Below, piece after piece: positions 48,593 to 50,900 of a stretch of 50,900 nt of DNA. The DNA is from Chryseobacterium gleum. Lineage in GTDB: Bacteria; Bacteroidota; Bacteroidia; Flavobacteriales_D; Crocinitomicaceae. The notes beneath the pieces were generated by a model. The model was not told where the DNA came from. It did not search any database and saw only the letters and a program-made list of their open reading frames with translations. Both the position numbers and the translations under genes were made by a program. Each line of letters begins with the position of its first letter. The first letter of the stretch is position 1. Where the stretch lies: assembly GCA_945882095.1 (NCBI GenBank), contig CAMCWF010000017.1:1-50900 (forward strand), read 5' to 3'.

Positions 48593-48613
48593 AAAGCCTC
48601 AATTTGAGGCTTT
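48593..48613. terminator. Bidirectional terminator between the S46 peptidase gene and aroB
   Basis: AAAGCCTCA / TGAGGCTTT stem with a 3-nt ATT loop, followed by a run of T to 48619 on the plus strand and A-tracts for the other direction. It lies between the converging stops. Confidence 0.88.
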
Positions 48614-48617
48614 TTTT

Positions 48618-49691
48618 TTAGTTCTTCGCTTCTGCCAACAACGTCAAATACAGAAGGGCATTCCCCATCTCGGCAGTGGTGAAAATGGCATCGATTTGTG
48701 CCTGACCGATTTTTTCCAACAAGACAAAACGCAGTTCATTCTTCACATTTTTCTTGTCGTTGAATGCAAACCCAATGATTGCTTCTATCGCATTTTCGGG
48801 GATGACAATCATGGGAAAACTTCGAATGATGGTTTTTTCAATTTCAACATACATCGCTTCTGGTAAAATTCCCCTTCTGAAGGAAATAAAACTTTCTGCG
48901 ATGATCCCAAGCGCTACGGCATGACCATGCGAAATGGGCGAAGTTCCCAGAAAATAAGATTCTAAAGCATGTCCAACCGTATGACCAAAATTCAGAAGTT
49001 TACGAAGTCCTGTTTCGTTAGGATCCTGGGTTACAATGGAAAGTTTCAGTTGTATGGAATGAGAAATGTTTGCTTGCGTGGTCAAGTCTGTTTCTTGAAG
49101 GATCTCCTTGATTTTATCCCAATGGGACGAATCCAAAATCAAGGCATGCTTGAGCATTTCTGCATAGCCATTATAAATTTCTTCGCCTGGAAGTGTTTGA
49201 AGAAAGGCTGGGTCAATGAATATGGCTTTGGGATTTGCGAAACTACCTATGACATTTTTAACATTTTCCAAATCCACTCCTGTTTTTCCGCCGATGGAAG
49301 CATCGACCATACCTAACAAAGTAGTGGGAATGTGAACAAAAGAAATGCCTCGCTTATAAACCGAAGCGATAAAACCTCCTACATCTGTCACAACGCCTCC
49401 ACCCAGATTGATGATTAAATCAGACCGACCGACTTTGTATTCTAAAAGCGCCGTCCATACTTGATAACATATTTCGAGAACCTTATTCTCTTCTCCCGCT
49501 GGCAGCAACATGATTTCAGCGCTTTCCAATTGCGGAAAATGGGTAATCAAATAATCCAGGCAACAATCGTGGGTATTTTCATCGACAACGATGATTATTT
49601 TCTGGTTGACATATTCATCAAGGAGGTTAGGAAACTGGCTTTTCACTAAGGATTCAATTTCGATAAGATACCCTTCGCCTTGGTGAATCAT
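48618..49691 (-). CDS. aroB: 3-dehydroquinate synthase
   Basis: Second step of the shikimate pathway, NAD- and metal-dependent. 357 residues from the ATG at 49691 (MIHQGEGYLIEI). A TTG at 49706 in the same frame lies inside the -7 promoter box and is rejected. Motifs: NLGGGVVTDVGGFIASVYKRG (NAD/substrate loop), IPTTLLGMVDASIGGKTGVD, GYAEMLKHALI (metal and substrate), and LLNFGHTVGHALE plus SHGHAVALG with the metal-binding histidines. All catalytic regions appear intact. Divergent from proline dehydrogenase across a 70-bp gap with two promoter boxes. Confidence 0.95.
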   Translation of the reverse strand: MIHQGEGYLIEIESLVKSQFPNLLDEYVNQKIIIVVDENTHDCCLDYLITHFPQLESAEIMLLPAGEENKVLEICYQVWTALLEYKVGRSDLIINLGGGVVTDVGGFIASVYKRGISFVHIPTTLLGMVDASIGGKTGVDLENVKNVIGSFANPKAIFIDPAFLQTLPGEEIYNGYAEMLKHALILDSSHWDKIKEILQETDLTTQANISHSIQLKLSIVTQDPNETGLRKLLNFGHTVGHALESYFLGTSPISHGHAVALGIIAESFISFRRGILPEAMYVEIEKTIIRSFPMIVIPENAIEAIIGFAFNDKKNVKNELRFVLLEKIGQAQIDAIFTTAEMGNALLYLTLLAEAKN

Positions 49692-49703
49692 GCTTTTTTT
49701 ATT

Positions 49704-49711
49704 CAAAAGTA
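49704..49711 (-). promoter_or_regulatory. -7 promoter box of aroB
   Basis: The minus strand reads TACTTTTG (perfect TAnnTTTG), ending 12 nt before the ATG at 49691. It overlaps the TTG codon at 49706 that would otherwise look like a start. Confidence 0.6.
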
Positions 49712-49749
49712 ATTAATCTTTGTGAAGAATTTTCAGTCGGAAAAAGTCT

Positions 49750-49757
49750 TAATTTTG
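49750..49757 (+). promoter_or_regulatory. -7 box fused to the start of the proline dehydrogenase gene
   Basis: TAATTTTGCGACATG: a perfect TAnnTTTG ending 4 nt before the ATG, the same layout as at mutS2, the methyltransferase and the choice-of-anchor J gene. A TTTG lies 27 nt upstream, too far for a normal -33. Confidence 0.65.
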
Positions 49758-49761
49758 CGAC

Positions 49762-50900
49762 ATGGTGGATTTTACAAATACAGAAATTGCCTTTCAAGCA
49801 AAAAGCGGCACGGACATCAAAAGGGCACAGTGGCTATTCAAGGCAATGGCTTATCCACGCCTCGTGAAATTCGGTAAATGGGCGATCCATTGGGCGATAA
49901 AATGTAAGCTTCCCATCAAAGGAATCATCAAGGCTACGATTTTTAAGCAATTTTGCGGAGGGGAAAACATTACCGAATGTGAGTCGACCACGCAAAGACT
50001 TTCCGCGTTTAAGATTGGAACCATTTTAGATTATTCTGTGGAGGGAAAAACCTCTGACGAAGATTTTGAAACCACAACCGACATCATCATTTCTACCATT
50101 CTAAAAGCAGGCAATCAACCCAACATTCCTTTTGCGGTGTTCAAAATGACCGGAATTGGACGATTGGATTTACTGGAAACAGCCTCTCAATCACCTGAAG
50201 TTGCAACCGAAGGACAACGCGAAGAAATCCATGCGATTAAGAGACGTTTTGAACGAATTTGTGAAGCGGCTGGAAAACACCAAGTCCGCCTGTTTATTGA
50301 CGCAGAGGAAACATGGATACAACCGGTATTGGACGCTTGGACCTTTGAAATGATGTGCAAATACAACCAAGAAAAAGCCATCATTTACAACACGGTTCAG
50401 ATGTACAGGCACGATCGTCTTGCTTTTCTACACGAACAACGCGACAATGCGAAATCAGAAAACATTGTTTACGGAGTTAAACTGGTACGCGGAGCCTACA
50501 TGGAAAAAGAGCGCGAACGTGCACAAACCATGGGTTATCCCTCCCCCATTCAACCTGACAAAGCCTCCACTGACAGAGATTACGACGAAGCGCTGCGTTT
50601 TATGGTGGAACATTCGGATTGTTTTGCGCTGTGCGCAGGATCTCATAACGAAGAAAGTTCCATGCTGTTGACCCAGTTAATGTCGCAGAAACAACTGTCT
50701 GCAGCGAACGAAAAATTCTTTTTCGCCCAACTTTTAGGCATGAGCGATCACATTTCATATAACCTAGCAAATGCAGGGTACAACGTGGCGAAGTACGTCC
50801 CTTTTGGACCCGTTAAAGAAGTCCTCCCCTACTTACTTCGTCGCGCAGATGAAAACACTTCGGTAGCAGGTCAGACAGGAAGGGAATTGGGATTGATCAG
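49762..50900 (+). CDS. Proline dehydrogenase (3' end cut by window)
   Basis: Oxidises proline to pyrroline-5-carboxylate with FAD, passing electrons to quinone. The 379 codons present show the N-terminal helices, then the FAD-binding TIM barrel: VFKMTGIGR, FIDAEETWIQP, IIYNTVQMYRHDRL, YGVKLVRGAYMEKER, NEKFFFAQLLGMSDHI, KYVPFGPVKEVLPYLLRRADENTS. The proline-binding YLLRRADENTS motif and GQTGRELGLI are normally close to the C-terminus, so only a few residues are missing. This is the stand-alone PRODH type; no P5C dehydrogenase domain is seen. Frame is open to the window end. Confidence 0.95.
   Translation, partial: MVDFTNTEIAFQAKSGTDIKRAQWLFKAMAYPRLVKFGKWAIHWAIKCKLPIKGIIKATIFKQFCGGENITECESTTQRLSAFKIGTILDYSVEGKTSDEDFETTTDIIISTILKAGNQPNIPFAVFKMTGIGRLDLLETASQSPEVATEGQREEIHAIKRRFERICEAAGKHQVRLFIDAEETWIQPVLDAWTFEMMCKYNQEKAIIYNTVQMYRHDRLAFLHEQRDNAKSENIVYGVKLVRGAYMEKERERAQTMGYPSPIQPDKASTDRDYDEALRFMVEHSDCFALCAGSHNEESSMLLTQLMSQKQLSAANEKFFFAQLLGMSDHISYNLANAGYNVAKYVPFGPVKEVLPYLLRRADENTSVAGQTGRELGLI

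Overview
The window comes from a member of the Bacteroidota, most likely Flavobacteriales and possibly near Crocinitomicaceae. The evidence is: three secreted proteins with type IX secretion (T9SS) type A C-terminal sorting domains; a GldI-like gliding-type peptidyl-prolyl isomerase lipoprotein; phylum-typical families (DUF3276/PUR, DUF4835, GSCFA, the Bacteroidota form of RNA polymerase omega, S46 dipeptidyl-peptidase); and many -7 promoter elements of the form TAnnTTTG. The placement rests on gene content, not on a phylogeny.

Layout. 1-401: tmRNA gene (minus), divergent from acetyl-CoA synthetase (509-2425). 2486-19200: two co-oriented genes for giant secreted modular proteins of 1509 and 4001 residues, both ending in arrays of 70-residue Cys-containing Ig/PKD-like repeats and a near-identical T9SS sorting cassette. 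The larger one also has seven ALK/LTK-like glycine-rich modules alternating with Ig_7-like domains. 19201-19850: a gene-poor stretch with tRNA-Val(UAC), its terminator, and a 17-bp copy of the tRNA 3' end. 19904-26479: a PUR-type nucleic-acid-binding protein, an MltF-like lytic transglycosylase, MiaA, a TlpA-like thioredoxin protein, NrnA, and two FKBP-type lipoproteins. 26505-33324: a tight operon with an M23/LysM peptidase, BamD, RNA polymerase omega, CoaBC, DUF4835, RecN and GSCFA. 33325-39409 (minus): a small T9SS adhesin-like protein, DUF4268, transaldolase, YidC, CTP synthase, and a gamma-carbonic-anhydrase-like protein. 39461-48569: secreted rhodanese, MutS2 without Smr, PabB, TilS, an RsmF-like rRNA methyltransferase, a Crp/Fnr regulator, and an S46 dipeptidyl-peptidase of DPP7 type. 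48618-50900: AroB and a divergent proline dehydrogenase cut by the window end.

Most of the window is housekeeping: cell-envelope biogenesis (YidC, BamD, M23, MltF), tRNA maturation (MiaA, TilS, tmRNA), and chorismate/folate and nucleotide metabolism. The accessory part is the 17-kb block of giant secreted proteins between the tmRNA/acs pair and tRNA-Val.

The two most interesting signals are (i) the architecture and repeat homogenisation of the 4001-residue glycine-rich T9SS protein, and (ii) a recurrent promoter-start fusion, TAnnTTTGCnnCATG, at four genes, which predicts leaderless or near-leaderless mRNAs and fixes start codons. I found no CRISPR array, transposase, prophage or toxin-antitoxin system.
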